From NCBI GenBank assembly GCA_947650365.1, contig CANTAL010000002.1, forward strand, positions 2,859,501 through 2,923,500: a DNA stretch of 64,000 nt. Reading direction: 5' to 3'. The number at the start of each line of letters is the position of its first letter. Within the stretch, counting starts at the first letter, position 1. The translations under genes and the position numbers were made by a program. The notes beneath the pieces are model-generated. The model had not been told where the DNA came from. It searched no databases and was given only the letters and a program-made list of their open reading frames with translations. This document shows positions 1-9,089 of this stretch, one piece after another. Source of the DNA: Chamaelirium japonicum. Taxonomy: Eukaryota; Streptophyta; Magnoliopsida; Liliales; Melanthiaceae.

Positions 1-79
1 GTCATTAATTTCTAATTATAGTATCATCATTTTCAGTTGTTATTTATTAATTATAAACACAGCATCATCATATCTTAAT
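1..79. other. AT-rich non-coding edge
   Basis: This is AT-rich sequence before the degenerate repeat. I see no open frame, RNA gene or recognisable element in it. Confidence 0.4.
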
Positions 80-482
80 TACATACGGGTCATCAGACCC
101 TAATTGCACATGGGTTGTCAAACCCTAACTGTCGTATGGGTCACCAGACCTTGACTACACTTAAGTTAAACCCTATTTACATATGGGTTCTCTGAGCCTA
201 ATTACCTAAGGGTTTTCAAACCCTGATGTACTTGGGTTGTCGGATCTTAATCGCATTTGGGTCAACTAGACCTAGGGTACATAGGGGCAAAACCCTAATT
301 CTTGTATGGTTCTCACAACTCTAGTTACATATGGGTCATCAGACCCTGGTTATTTATGCGTCATTAAACCATGGTTATCTATGGGCCATTAGACCCTAGT
401 TGTACATGACTCATTAGACCCGGGGTATACATGAGTCATTAGACCCTCGTCAGACATGGGTCATTCAACCCTGGCTATGGAA
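80..482. repeat. Degenerate 25-27 bp tandem repeat
   Basis: About sixteen diverged units follow one another, each built on TATGGGTCATCAGACCC followed by a TAGTTACA-like tail. Units are visible near 86, 113, 139, 183, 208, 232, 257, 283, 306, 330, 357, 382, 407, 432 and 457. Several early units read AAACCCTAA, which resembles the plant telomere unit or a telo-box, but the period is 25-27 bp rather than 7 bp. No coding potential is seen. The decay suggests an old array, possibly in the untranslated part of a retroelement. Confidence 0.7.
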
Positions 483-684
483 TCTATTTCAAACTTCTAA
501 GTAGGGTACACCATTCCTAACGATATCAGTTAAGATTTTTATACGGTGTAGTGTACGGGGAAACTCGGCCCCAAAATAGGTTCAGCCCTCAAAAGGACAA
601 GTCTTATAGGTCAAAGTGGACCCCTAAGTCTTAGAGGGTACTCACTAGATTCTAGTAACATAGTTGGGTAGGTTTTGAGAATTA
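483..684. other. Non-coding spacer, nothing recognised
   Basis: This is mixed-composition sequence between two degenerate tandem repeats. I see no open frame of useful length and no repeat structure. Confidence 0.4.
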
Positions 685-1050
685 GGACCCGTTGTTGCTA
701 GTTTTGCGACAATCAGAGTCCGAACCGCAAGTCTGCGATCGATGCGAGAGCAGCTGAACAGGGGCCCGCAGTAGGGGCATTTTGGTAACTATCACTAGTT
801 GGGTTCAACCTACTATCAATTAGTAGGTCCCAAAATTTAGGACTCATTGCCGTTGGTTTCACAGTAAATCGGGGTCCATCCTAAAAGTTACGGTCAATGA
901 AAGATTTACTGAACCGGGCCCCATATAGGGGCATTTTGGTAATTAATTATTTTCTAAATAAACCTATCGTAAACAGGTAGGTCTATTCAAAATGGTTCCG
1001 TTGTCGTCAGTTTCGCTGAATTCCGACTCCGGACAGTAAAATGGTGGCCC
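685..1050. repeat. Degenerate ~153 bp tandem repeat, about 2.4 copies
   Basis: Anchors of the type AGGACCCGTTGTTGCTAG, AGGACTCATTGCCGTTGG and GGTTCCGTTGTCGTCAG start near 685, 839 and 992, a spacing of 154 and 153 bp. Units one and two both carry a GGGGCATTTTGGTAA segment (near 774 and 931). The third copy stops after about 60 bp. It is non-coding, and identity between copies is low by eye. Confidence 0.6.
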
Positions 1051-1240
1051 AACCAAAATCAGCGGGTTCAACAGTCTGGCTCAAGTGGACCGGACGGGGT
1101 TCACTATACAGTCTGAAGCAGACTGGATCCACTAAGCAGTTGGGTCGGATTCAGAGGATAAACGGGTCGGGTCGGATCTGTAACTCAAGTGGCCATTCAC
1201 AACTCATAAATATATATATTTTTCAAACTTAATTTGCTTA
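1051..1240. other. Non-coding stretch with TATA-like AT run
   Basis: An AT run reading ATAAATATATATATTTTTC lies near 1206. It could be a TATA box for something reading into the GC- and CT-rich sequence that follows, but no convincing open frame starts downstream. Call it non-coding. Confidence 0.3.
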
Positions 1241-1756
1241 CTAATAAGCCCTTACAAGCCACCTAATTTCCTAATGGTGCCCCCCTCCTTCCTCTCACTG
1301 TAACAGTGGGCGTTGGGGTAGGGGTTGCTCTACCCCAGCGCCGTCCCGTTGGCCGGCCGGCCTCCCCCGCACCACCAACAAGTGTGGGGTACAGAGAAGA
1401 GCCGCCTAGTGGTGGCCGTGACTCACGGAAGGAGGGAGAGGAGGCCGTGGTTTCGGTGGTGGTTCTCGGAGGTGGTGTCGCCGGCGGAGTCACCGGAGGA
1501 CGGGGCACGGTTCAGTCTGGGTTGGCGGGGGAGCCTCGAGGTTCGACGAGGATTTCAGGCCCGGCTCGGAAAAGCCGGGTGTTCACATAAACGGAAAGAG
1601 GAGTGTGTGTAGGGGCTTGCCTTGGGGTATCGGGGAGAAGCTGCCGGAGTTGAGTTTGGGGTCGCCGTGCGCTCCGTCTGTGGTGCCGTCGCCGAGGGCC
1701 GCCGGGTTCGTCGCCTTTGGTGTGCGTAGGTGGTCGGGGCTCGGCTGCCGTGCGCC
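1241..1756. other. GC-rich non-coding segment
   Basis: The segment is GC-rich (CCGG, GGTGG and CCGCC runs) and open in several frames on both strands. That is the behaviour of high-GC sequence rather than of a gene. No domain or conserved protein motif could be recognised in any frame. Confidence 0.4.
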
Positions 1757-2232
1757 TTCCACTCCTCTCCTTCTACTCCTTCCTCTCTCCTCTCCTTCTT
1801 CTTCTTCCTCTCTCCTCTGGTTTCTCTCTCTTTTCTCTCTTCAGGTCCCTCTCTCTTTCCTCTCCTCTCTTTCTGGTCTCTCATCCGAGCCCACTCTCTC
1901 TCTGGTTCTCTCTCCTTCTTCTCTCTTTTCCTCTCTTCTCTCTCCCGAACTCCCTCTCTTGCTCTCTGGTTCTCCCTTCTCTCTTCTTCTTTCACTGAAG
2001 TGGGGGAGGGGGTTCGGTTTAAAGGGTGAGGGGGAGAGGGCTTGGTTTTCAACGGTGTGATGGGTTGATGGGAGAGGGGGCCGGTGTTTGTGGATCTGGT
2101 CCCCTCTCTCTCCATTTCTCTAACTCTCTCCATTTCTCCAACTCTCTCCAATTTATCTCTCTCTCCATTGCTCTCTCTCTCTCTCTCCAATTCTATATCT
2201 CTCCATTACTCTCTCTTTCCATTCCTCTCTCT
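1757..2232. repeat. CT-rich low-complexity tract (CT/TTC microsatellite)
   Basis: Two polypyrimidine blocks, 1757-1993 and 2100-2232, consist mainly of CTCT, TTCTTC and CTCTCCATT units, separated by a G-rich piece with GGGGGAGGG. The long open frames here, including a Glu/Arg-rich one on the minus strand, are by-products of the dinucleotide composition. The tract could be a leader of a lost gene or retroelement. Confidence 0.75.
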
Positions 2233-2349
2233 CAAGTTTTGGGGCCGGCCGGGTGGCCAACAGGACATGGCGCTAGAGTGGCCGGGGTTCAAGGAGGTCT
2301 GGGGATCGAAATAGGTGAGACCACCGCTGTTATTAATGTCATAATCTCA

Positions 2350-2530
2350 TGATCATAAGATCAACGGCTAGGATTTGTACGCGCCTACGAACATGACATC
2401 AACGGTTAGGATCCACACAAGCATATAAGGTGTCGCGAACTGGGTATCAGTAGCCGAGGTTCGCACCCGCATGTGGTGCGCTCGCAAGACATCAACGACC
2501 TGGATTTGTGCACACAACATGGCACAACGG
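2350..2530. repeat. Three degenerate copies of an ATCAACGGCTAGGATT motif
   Basis: The motif appears as ATCAACGGCTAGGATTTGT (near 2360), ATCAACGGTTAGGATCCAC (near 2398) and ATCAACGACCTGGATTTG (near 2489), each followed by related CAC/GCG text. This phrase type is common in plant retroelement LTRs and intergenic DNA. It is non-coding. Confidence 0.45.
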
Positions 2531-2640
2531 CTTTTGAGGTAAGTTCGCTCCGTGGTGTCCAAGTCAGGAGTTGAACATGGAAACTCTTCAACAGGAGAGG
2601 ATAAGTACAATCGGGCTACGTGTCAGTTGATTTCTCATTT

Positions 2641-3372
2641 GCTAAAAAAATAAAGGGCTTGATCAGCTGAGCGGGCCCACATGTGTGTCCGACCCATCTA
2701 GTGGGACACAAACAAATGGCCCACCGAAACACTATCGGGAATTACTCGAAAACAATATTCGGCCATAACTCTCAAACCGTACGGTCGATCCCTGCCCTGG
2801 ACCTGCCGTTGGAAAGATCTCGATGGTACAGAACTAACAATGTAGGTTTGGTCGGGTTTTACTCACACGATCATCCTATATAATGAAAATGACAAAAACT
2901 AACATCGGGGTATATCTCTTCTACCGTATATCAGAAAAATCCCCAAAAATATCCATTGGTAAGGTCTCAACGAGACAAACTCACTGGTATAATTTCTCCG
3001 GGTTTCGATTACCCAATCACTCACACTGAAAATTTACCCGGAAACTATCTACTGTCATAACTTTTCATACAAACGCATGTTTGACACGCGAGACGCGCTC
3101 AAGCGAAGGTATCGAAGATACGGACAAACGTATCGTAAAACATTTCTAGGGTTTATGTGAAACCAAACCAGAAAAGAAGATAACATAAAGTCCGATTAAA
3201 AGGATAAATATATCTTTATTAATTATCATATTTATAAATTCACCCTAATCAAGCTCGTACTAGGATTAGGGTCCTTATTTTACAATACGCCAAATAATCA
3301 CCTATATTTTAAATATTATGCCACGTCATTTATTTATAATTTATTTATTTTGGAAAATCTAGGGCTCTTACA
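2641..3372. mobile_element. Possible 3' end of an older LTR retroelement
   Basis: The sequence becomes AT-rich and ends GGGCTCTTACA directly against the first satellite monomer, with CA at 3371-3372. It contains the phrase CCGTTGGAAAGATCTCGATG (2808-2827), which resembles text I know from LTRs of plant chromovirus-type elements. No matching TGTAAG start is visible in the window, so the left end would lie outside it or be lost. The call rests on terminus and style only. Plain intergenic DNA is the alternative. Confidence 0.3.
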
Positions 3373-5293
3373 GATCGTATGAATGAATTAGAATGGATCG
3401 TACGAATGAATTAGAATGGATACATTCGTGCGAATCAATTAGAATGGATCGTATGAATAAATTAGAATTGATCGTACGAATGAATTAGAATGGATCATGC
3501 GAATGAATTAGAATGGATCGTGCGAATGAATTAGAATGGATCGTATGAATGAATTAGAATGGATCGTATGAATGAAATAGAATGGATCGTACGAATGAAT
3601 TAGAATGGATCGTGCGAATGAATTAGAATGGATCGTACGAATGAATTAGAATGGATCGTACGATAGAATTAGAATGGATAGTACGAATGAATTAGAATGG
3701 ATACCTTCGTGCAAATGAAATAGAATGGGTCGTACGAATGAATTAGAATGGATCGTTTGAGTGAATGCGAATGGATCGTGCAAATGAATTAGAATGGATT
3801 GTACGAATGAAATAGAATGGATCGTATGAATGAATTAGAATGGATTGAATTAGAATGAATCATACGAATGAATTAGAATGAATCATACCGTACGAATGAA
3901 TTAGAATGGATCATACGAAGGAATTAGAATGGATCGTACGAATGAATTAGAATGGATCGTACGAATGAATTAGAATGGATCGTACAAAGGAATTAGAATG
4001 GATCGTACGAAGGAATTAGAATGGATAGTACGAATGAATTAGAATGGATACCTTCGTGCAAATGAATTAGAATGGATCGTACGAATGAGTAAGAATGGAT
4101 CGTACGAATAAAATAGAATGGATCGTATGAATGAATTAGAATGGATCGTGCGAATGAAATAGAATGGATCGTATGAATGAATTAGAATAGATTGTGCGAA
4201 TGAATTAGAATGGATCGTACGAATGAATTAGAATGGATCAGACGAATGAATTAGAATGGATCGTATGAATGAATTAGAATGGATCGTGCGAATGAGTTAG
4301 AATGGATCGTACGAATGAAATAGAATGGATTCGCACGAATGTATCCATTCTAATTCATTCGTACGATCCATTCTAATTCATTCGTACAATCCATTCTAAT
4401 TCATTCGCACGATCCATTCTAATTCATTCGCACGATTGAATCCATTCTAATTAATTCGTATGATCCATTCTAATTCATTAGCATGAATGTATCCATTCTA
4501 ATTCTAATTCATTCGTACGAATGAATTAGAATAAATTGTGCGAATGAATTAGAATGGATCGTACGAAGGAATTAGAATGGATCGTACGAATGAAGTAGAA
4601 TAGATTGTGCGAATGGATTAGAATGGATCATACGATTGAGTAAGAAAGGATTGTACGACTGAATTAGAATGAATTAGAATGGATTCATTCGTGCGAATGA
4701 ATTAGAATGGATCATACGGTTGAGTAAGAATGGATTGTACGAATGAGATAGAATGGATTGTACGAATGAATTAGAATGGATCATATGAATGAATTAGAAT
4801 GGATCGTATGAATGAATTAGAATGGATCGTGCGAATAAATCAGAATGGATCATATGAATGAATTAGAATGGATTGTATGAATGAATTAGAATGGATCGTA
4901 CGAATGAATTAGAATGGATCGTATGAAGGAATTAGAATGGATCGTGAATTAGAATGGATCGTACGAATGAATTAGAATGGATACATTCGTGCGAATGAAT
5001 TAGAATGGATCATATGAATGAATTAGAATGGATCGTTTGAGTGAATGCGAATGGATCGTAAGAATGAAATAGAATAGATCGTACGGATAAATGAATTTGG
5101 ATCGTGCTAATGAATTAGAATGGATCGTACGAATGAATTAGAATGGATCGTACTAATGAATTAGAATAGATTGTGCGAATGAATTAGAATGGATCATACG
5201 AATGAATTAGAAAGGATATATTCGTGCGAATGAGTTAGAATAGATCGTACGAATGAGATAGAATGGATCGTACGAATGAATTAGAATGGATAC
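3373..5293. repeat. 23-bp satellite, left block (F, R, F)
   Basis: Monomers with the core GAATTAGAATGGATCGTAC run on the + strand from 3373 to about 4334, on the - strand from about 4335 to 4516, and again on the + strand to the retrotransposon. Two perfect consecutive units lie at 3616-3661, which fixes the 23-bp period. The F-to-R switch near 4335 uses the standard junction (GAATGGAT, spacer, ATCCATTC). The R-to-F switch is a perfect 32-bp palindrome at 4501-4532 centred on GTAC. Variant units include one with AAGG for AATG and a 28-bp unit containing ATACATTCGTGC. Confidence 0.97.
5289..5293. repeat. Left target-site duplication GATAC
   Basis: The five bases GATAC precede the TG of the left LTR. 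The same five bases follow the CA of the right LTR at 11212-11216. A 5-bp duplication is normal for Ty3/gypsy integrase. GATAC belongs to the 28-bp satellite variant (GGATACATTCRTGCG), so the element landed inside that variant. Confidence 0.93.
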
Positions 5294-5365
5294 TGTTGGG
5301 GGTAGTCAAAAACCACGTACCTTGGATAGTGTTGGGGGTAGTCAAAAACCACGTACCTTGGATAG
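5294..5365 (+). repeat. 36-bp tandem duplication at LTR start
   Basis: The first 36 bp, from TGTTGGGGGTAG to CTTGGATAG, are repeated exactly at 5330-5365. A second copy of the LTR terminus therefore sits just inside the first. The same duplication is present in the right LTR at 10046-10117, so it predates this insertion. Confidence 0.95.
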
Positions 5366-5780
5366 CGTTGCAAACACACCTGAGATAGAGCTCTCGAGGG
5401 AGCCCATCCAGGAGTTGGAACCCTCGGAAGCCGAGCGTGCCCCCTTTCCAAGCTCGCACCGGAGCTCGCCCAAATTCGGTAAATGGCTTAGACAAAGAGC
5501 GCGAAGGAGCTTGCCCGAGCTCACTCAGGAGCTCACCCAAGTTCACTCAGGAGCTCGCCCTCTCAGCCCGTAAGGAGCTCACCCCCCACATGGAGCTGAA
5601 TGGACACCCTGTATCTGAGTGCAGCTCGCCCCCCAGCCCACAAGGAGCTCGCCCCGCATTAAGATGAGCTCGCCAAGCTCGCACAGAAGTTCGCCCTCTC
5701 CCCCGTGCTCACCAAATCATCCTGGTAGGGAGCGAGATCCACATTGGGCTGAAGGGGCCCTAGGCGAAGAGCTCGCCCAA

Positions 5781-5912
5781 GCTCGCTTAGGAGGTCGCCC
5801 AGGCTCGCTTAGGAGGTTGCCCAGGCTCGCTCAGGAGCTCGCCCATGCTCGCTCAGGAGGTCGCCCATGCTCGCCCAGGAGCTCGCCCATGCTCGCCCAG
5901 GAGCTCGCCCAA
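5781..5912 (+). repeat. 22-bp minisatellite in 5' LTR, six units
   Basis: Units of the form GCTCGCYCAGGAGSTCGCCC plus two bases start at 5781, 5803, 5825, 5847, 5869 and 5891. A partial unit follows at 5913. The right LTR carries seven units, which explains the 22-bp difference in LTR length. Confidence 0.93.
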
Positions 5913-6156
5913 GCTCGCCCGGACCCCTGTTTATCGAAGAGGTCGCTCCTGCGAGGTCCGACTCTTGATAAATATGGAGGAAAGGACGGAGCAGTACAGG
6001 GCGAGCTTGCCTTTGCTTTCTCCCTGAGACCGCCCAGACTTGAACATTCCAGAATAGCCACCTGGCCACGACAAGAAAGATGCTCTCCCCCACTCAAACC
6101 GCCTGGCAGGCTTAACGATAGAATGTCAGGGCGCGAGTACCAAAGGCTGTCAGACC

Positions 6157-6241
6157 CACGTGAGCCAGAACGTGGGGGTCTAGAAGGCCCTGGAAGAATC
6201 TCCACGTGTCGGGCCACGGTAGGCCGCCTATTGCTATAAAT
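6157..6241 (+). promoter_or_regulatory. 5' LTR promoter: two G-boxes and TATA box
   Basis: CACGTG occurs at 6157-6162 and 6203-6208, and CTATAAAT at 6234-6241. The TATA box is about 195 bp before the LTR end, which leaves a plausible R-U5 after a start site near 6265. G-boxes are binding sites for plant bZIP and bHLH factors. The second, CCACGTGTC, also has an ABRE-like core. The start site itself is inferred. Confidence 0.65.
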
Positions 6242-6439
6242 GCACACCCCCAGGCTCCAAAGTACAGATTGGAAATCCCTTTCCCTACCACTTGGGTATA
6301 CAACAGCTCTCCGTTGTGCTACCGTAACTGACTTGAGCGTTGGAGGGTCTGCGCTCCTAAGGGAGCCAGCCGTTCTCACGTTCTCTTTTCTTGGTCTTAC
6401 AGGTGGCTCGCAAGGACCAGGAAAAATCCCCCAAACATT

Positions 6440-6457
6440 TGGCACCGTCTGTGGGAT
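6440..6457 (+). other. Primer-binding site (PBS)
   Basis: TGGCACCGTCTGTGGGAT lies two bases after the LTR end. It begins with TGG, the complement of a tRNA CCA end, and closely resembles the TGGCGCCGTCTGTGGGA PBS of many plant Ty3/gypsy elements. I cannot say which tRNA it pairs with. Confidence 0.85.
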
Positions 6458-6526
6458 CTATCGACTGGTTCCTGCGAGAACGCCCACGACCACGCGGTTG
6501 AAAGCCGTGCTTCTCCAGACACCCGG

Positions 6527-7807
6527 ATGGCTCCGGTCACGCGAAGGCAGAAACGGGTGAAAGCCCATGCCGAGTCTGCACAAAGCAAGCTGCTCGCTGA
6601 AGCATCATAACCCCCTGTCCCGCTCAACGGCCATCTCCTTTTTAAGGTGTTGGCCACTCAGCGGGCCATGGTGGGCGAGATAGTGCGACTGCGCCAGGTT
6701 CCGATGACGAGCCGGATCACTGATCTCTCCCCCGGGCTCACCCCGCAGAGGGAAGAGTCAGTGATCCCATCCCAGCGTCTAGAAGTGTCGGCGGGGGTTG
6801 TTTCCCCTGTACGACCTCCCCTTGTCCCAGCATCGCATCAGCCCACTATGGCACCCACATGGCGGGCATCCCAGCAGGAGCCCCCTGTGGAGGACGCAGT
6901 GGCGCGCCGGACGAGAGGGACCGCGCTCGAGCGGCCACAGCGACTCGGCACCCAGCGCTCCAGCAACAAGTCAACCCGGCCGATGGCCCCTCTTCGCCGA
7001 TGAAGCCCCGGTGCGGACTCGGGCGAGTCAGAGGACGTCGCCCCTGAGCACAACCGTAGCAAGGCTGCGAACCGGTTTCGAGGAAGCGTGCATGGTTGCT
7101 TGGTACCTGCGCAGCTGTCTTTGGGAAATCACCCCGAGCGCTGGCAGCTACTCAGCACGCCCGTCGACCTCTTAGAAGAGCTCGCCGTCCGGGGAGGGAG
7201 CTCGCCCTTCACCAACGAGGTTCACCAGGGAGGTTTCCCTCAGCACTGGACCCCACCAAAGTTTATTTTGTTCAACGGGTCGCAAGACCCCGTGGACCAC
7301 CTCTTGGCCTACCGTAAGTTGTTATTCTTTCGGGATCAGGACCACGTTCTGTGCCGCGCCTTCCCGAGCAGCTTGGCGGGTTCGGCCCTCGACTGGTTTC
7401 ATAAGTTACCTCCGGGCTCGGTCCCGAGCTTTATTGCTCTATCCGGGCTGTTCCTGGAACAATACCGGTGCAATCGGCGACCTCCGAAGCAGATCGAATC
7501 ACTGTTCGGTCTTACCATGGGCGCAAGAGAGACCCTCCGGTGCTTCTCAATGCGATTCCGGAACGCCTATCTCACTCTTGAGGACTCAGCAGGGCGAGAC
7601 CGGACTGCCGTGAGTGCCTTTCGGAGCGCGCTCCCCGAAGGAGGTAAGCTTCATGACGCGATAGTCATTTCTGATCCCCGCACCACGATCGAGCTCTTTG
7701 CCTTTGTCCAACAACACATTAAGCTCGAAGATGTGGTGCTGGATCGTCGAGGGAAGATGGCCGAGCAGCAGCAGCCCCCTACCTTGCGCGTAGGCGCCCT
7801 CTTGTAA
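6527..7807 (+). pseudogene. gag: Retrotransposon Gag, broken by two in-frame stops
   Basis: Gag is the capsid protein of the element's particle. The ATG at 6527 is the first good start after the PBS. One frame runs from it to the TAA at 7805-7807 (427 codons), interrupted by TAA at 6608-6610 and TGA at 7001-7003. The uninterrupted part, 7004-7807, holds the Retrotrans_gag domain (Pfam PF03732 type), roughly 7260-7620. It shows FNGSQDP, then FPSSLAGSALDWFHKLPP near 7360, then SVPSF...FLEQY and an ETLRCFSMRF segment. The N-terminal part is Arg- and Pro-rich and poorly conserved. The frame ends before any CCHC zinc knuckle, and no pol follows. A GTG at 7088 is an unlikely start. Both stops are one transition away from sense codons. 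The family call is solid, but function in this copy is unlikely. Confidence 0.88.
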
Positions 7808-7922
7808 ACCATTTTGTGCGATAGTGTGTTTGGACTAGTTCAAATCTGTGCTCGATAGTAATCTACGGCGAACAGCTCGCACGCGATCAGCTCACGTGCA
7901 GCATCCTCAAAGAACAATCTAC
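7808..7922. other. Spacer between gag and the 78-bp array
   Basis: This is a short non-coding link inside the retrotransposon. No zinc-knuckle or protease motif is found in any frame. Confidence 0.6.
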
Positions 7923-8312
7923 CGTTGTGCGGACTTAAAGCAAGACCGGGATCCTCAGAGGCAGCCAGTGGGCGACCTTGAGCTTCCCGGGGCAGTTCGC
8001 CGTTGTGCGGACTTAAAGCAAGACCGGGATCCTCAGAGGCAGCCAGTGGGCGACCTTGAGCTTCCCGGGGTAGTCCGTCGTTGTGCGGACTTAAAGCAAG
8101 ACCGGGATCCTCAGAGGCAGCCAGTGGGCGACCTTGAGCTTCCCGGGGCAGTCCGCCGTTGTGCGGACTTAAAGCAAGACCGGGATCCTCAGAGGCAGCC
8201 AGTGGGCGACCTTGAGCTTCCCGGGGCAGTCCGCCGTTGTGCGGACTTAAAGCAAGACCGGGATCCTCAGAGGCAGCCAGTGGGCGACCTTGAGCTTCCC
8301 GGGGCAATCCTA
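7923..8312 (+). repeat. 78-bp tandem array, five copies, inside the retrotransposon
   Basis: Copies beginning CGTTGTGCGGACTTAAAGCA start at 7923, 8001, 8079, 8157 and 8235 and are nearly identical. Because 78 is a multiple of three, both strands show 26-residue repeating open frames; these are shadows, not genes. The array occupies the position where pol would begin. Confidence 0.96.
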
Positions 8313-8580
8313 AACCGAGGTTCTGAGGATCCTTAACCGATCAGGGGGTAGCTAGCTTTTTGATTCTTTTATCACTCGTTGAACTTCCACCCTTTGGCCC
8401 TTACGCTCTGTTTTGGTTCGATTTCTATCGATTTGTATTTTTGTCGAGCTATAGGGCCCCACTATTTCGCACATATCGAATTTTTCATGCATATCGATCT
8501 TTTTGCGATGTCATTTATTTTTTATCGATTTAGCTACCTCGTCCGGGGTATGGTCCTCGGATCGTCGGGGAAAACACATA
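8313..8580. other. Non-repetitive spacer in the retrotransposon
   Basis: This is T-rich text (TTTTTATCGATTT and similar) between two arrays. A 95-codon open frame starts here (8379) and runs into the next array. It has no recognisable domain and I do not regard it as a gene. Confidence 0.5.
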
Positions 8581-9025
8581 CGCGGCCTGATGCCACGCAG
8601 CTTAGCTCGTTGAGCGACCTGGTGACATCACGGGCAGACGCGGCGGAGACACCTCACGCGGCCTGATGCCACGCAGCTTAGCTCGTTGAGCGACCTGGTG
8701 ACATCACGGGCAGACGCGGCGGAGACACCTCACGCGGCCTGATGCCACGCAGCTTAGCTCGTTGAGCGACCTGGTGACATCACGGGCAGACGCGGCAGAG
8801 ACACCTCACGCGGCCTGATGCCACGCAGCTTAGCTCGTTGAGCGACCTGGTGACATCACGGGCAGACGCGGCAGAGACACCTTACGCGGCCTGATGCCAC
8901 GCAGCTTAGCTCGTTGAGCGACCTGGTGACATCACGGGCAGACGCGACAGAGACACCATACGCGGCCTGATGCCACGCAGCTTAGCTCCTTGAGCGACCT
9001 GGTGACATCACGGGCAGACGCGGCA
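8581..9025 (+). repeat. 76-bp tandem array, six copies, inside the retrotransposon
   Basis: Copies beginning CGCGGCCTGATGCCACGCAG start at 8581, 8657, 8733, 8809, 8885 and 8961, the last one incomplete. Differences between copies are single bases, for example GGCGGAGAC, GGCAGAGAC and CGACAGAGAC. Near-identity implies recent amplification. Confidence 0.96.
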
Positions 9026-9089
9026 AAACTTTCGACACCAGGCCACACCAGTTTATTGTCCACGTGGTAGTAGCCGGAGGCAGTTTGAG

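Larger units (their letters stand above)
5294..6437 (+). repeat. 5' LTR (1144 bp)
   Basis: It starts TGTTGGGGG and ends CCCCCAAACA, which are imperfect inverted ends. It matches 10046-11211 with about 12 substitutions by eye and one 22-bp unit fewer. It contains a 36-bp terminal duplication, a 22-bp minisatellite, scattered GGAGCTCGCCC motifs, two G-boxes and a TATA box. Open frames in it, up to about 200 codons on either strand, come from the GCTCGCCC repeats and are not genes. Confidence 0.95.

Noticed and set aside
80-482. Interstitial telomere repeat
   Set aside because: The period is 25-27 bp and only some units contain CCCTAA; there is no 7-bp run.
1605-2060. Plus-strand Ser/Leu-rich frames in the CT tract
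   Set aside because: Pyrimidine-rich repeats give Ser/Leu/Phe strings in every frame, and there is no conserved core.
1555-2190. 211-codon minus-strand frame rich in Glu, Arg and Lys
   Set aside because: It is the reverse reading of the CT-rich tract and a GC-rich stretch. It is low-complexity with no domain.
5619-6445. Frames of about 205 codons inside the LTR on both strands (also 10371-11222)
   Set aside because: They derive from GCTCGCCC-rich LTR repeats, occur in both LTRs on opposite strands and have no recognised domain.
7088-7807. GTG at 7088 as the gag start
   Set aside because: The same frame extends upstream through 7004 and, across two stops, to the ATG at 6527 close after the PBS, which is where plant gag normally starts.
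7840-8307. Minus-strand frame with a 26-residue repeat, and its plus-strand mirror (7848-8336)
   Set aside because: Both are products of the 78-bp tandem array, whose period is divisible by three.
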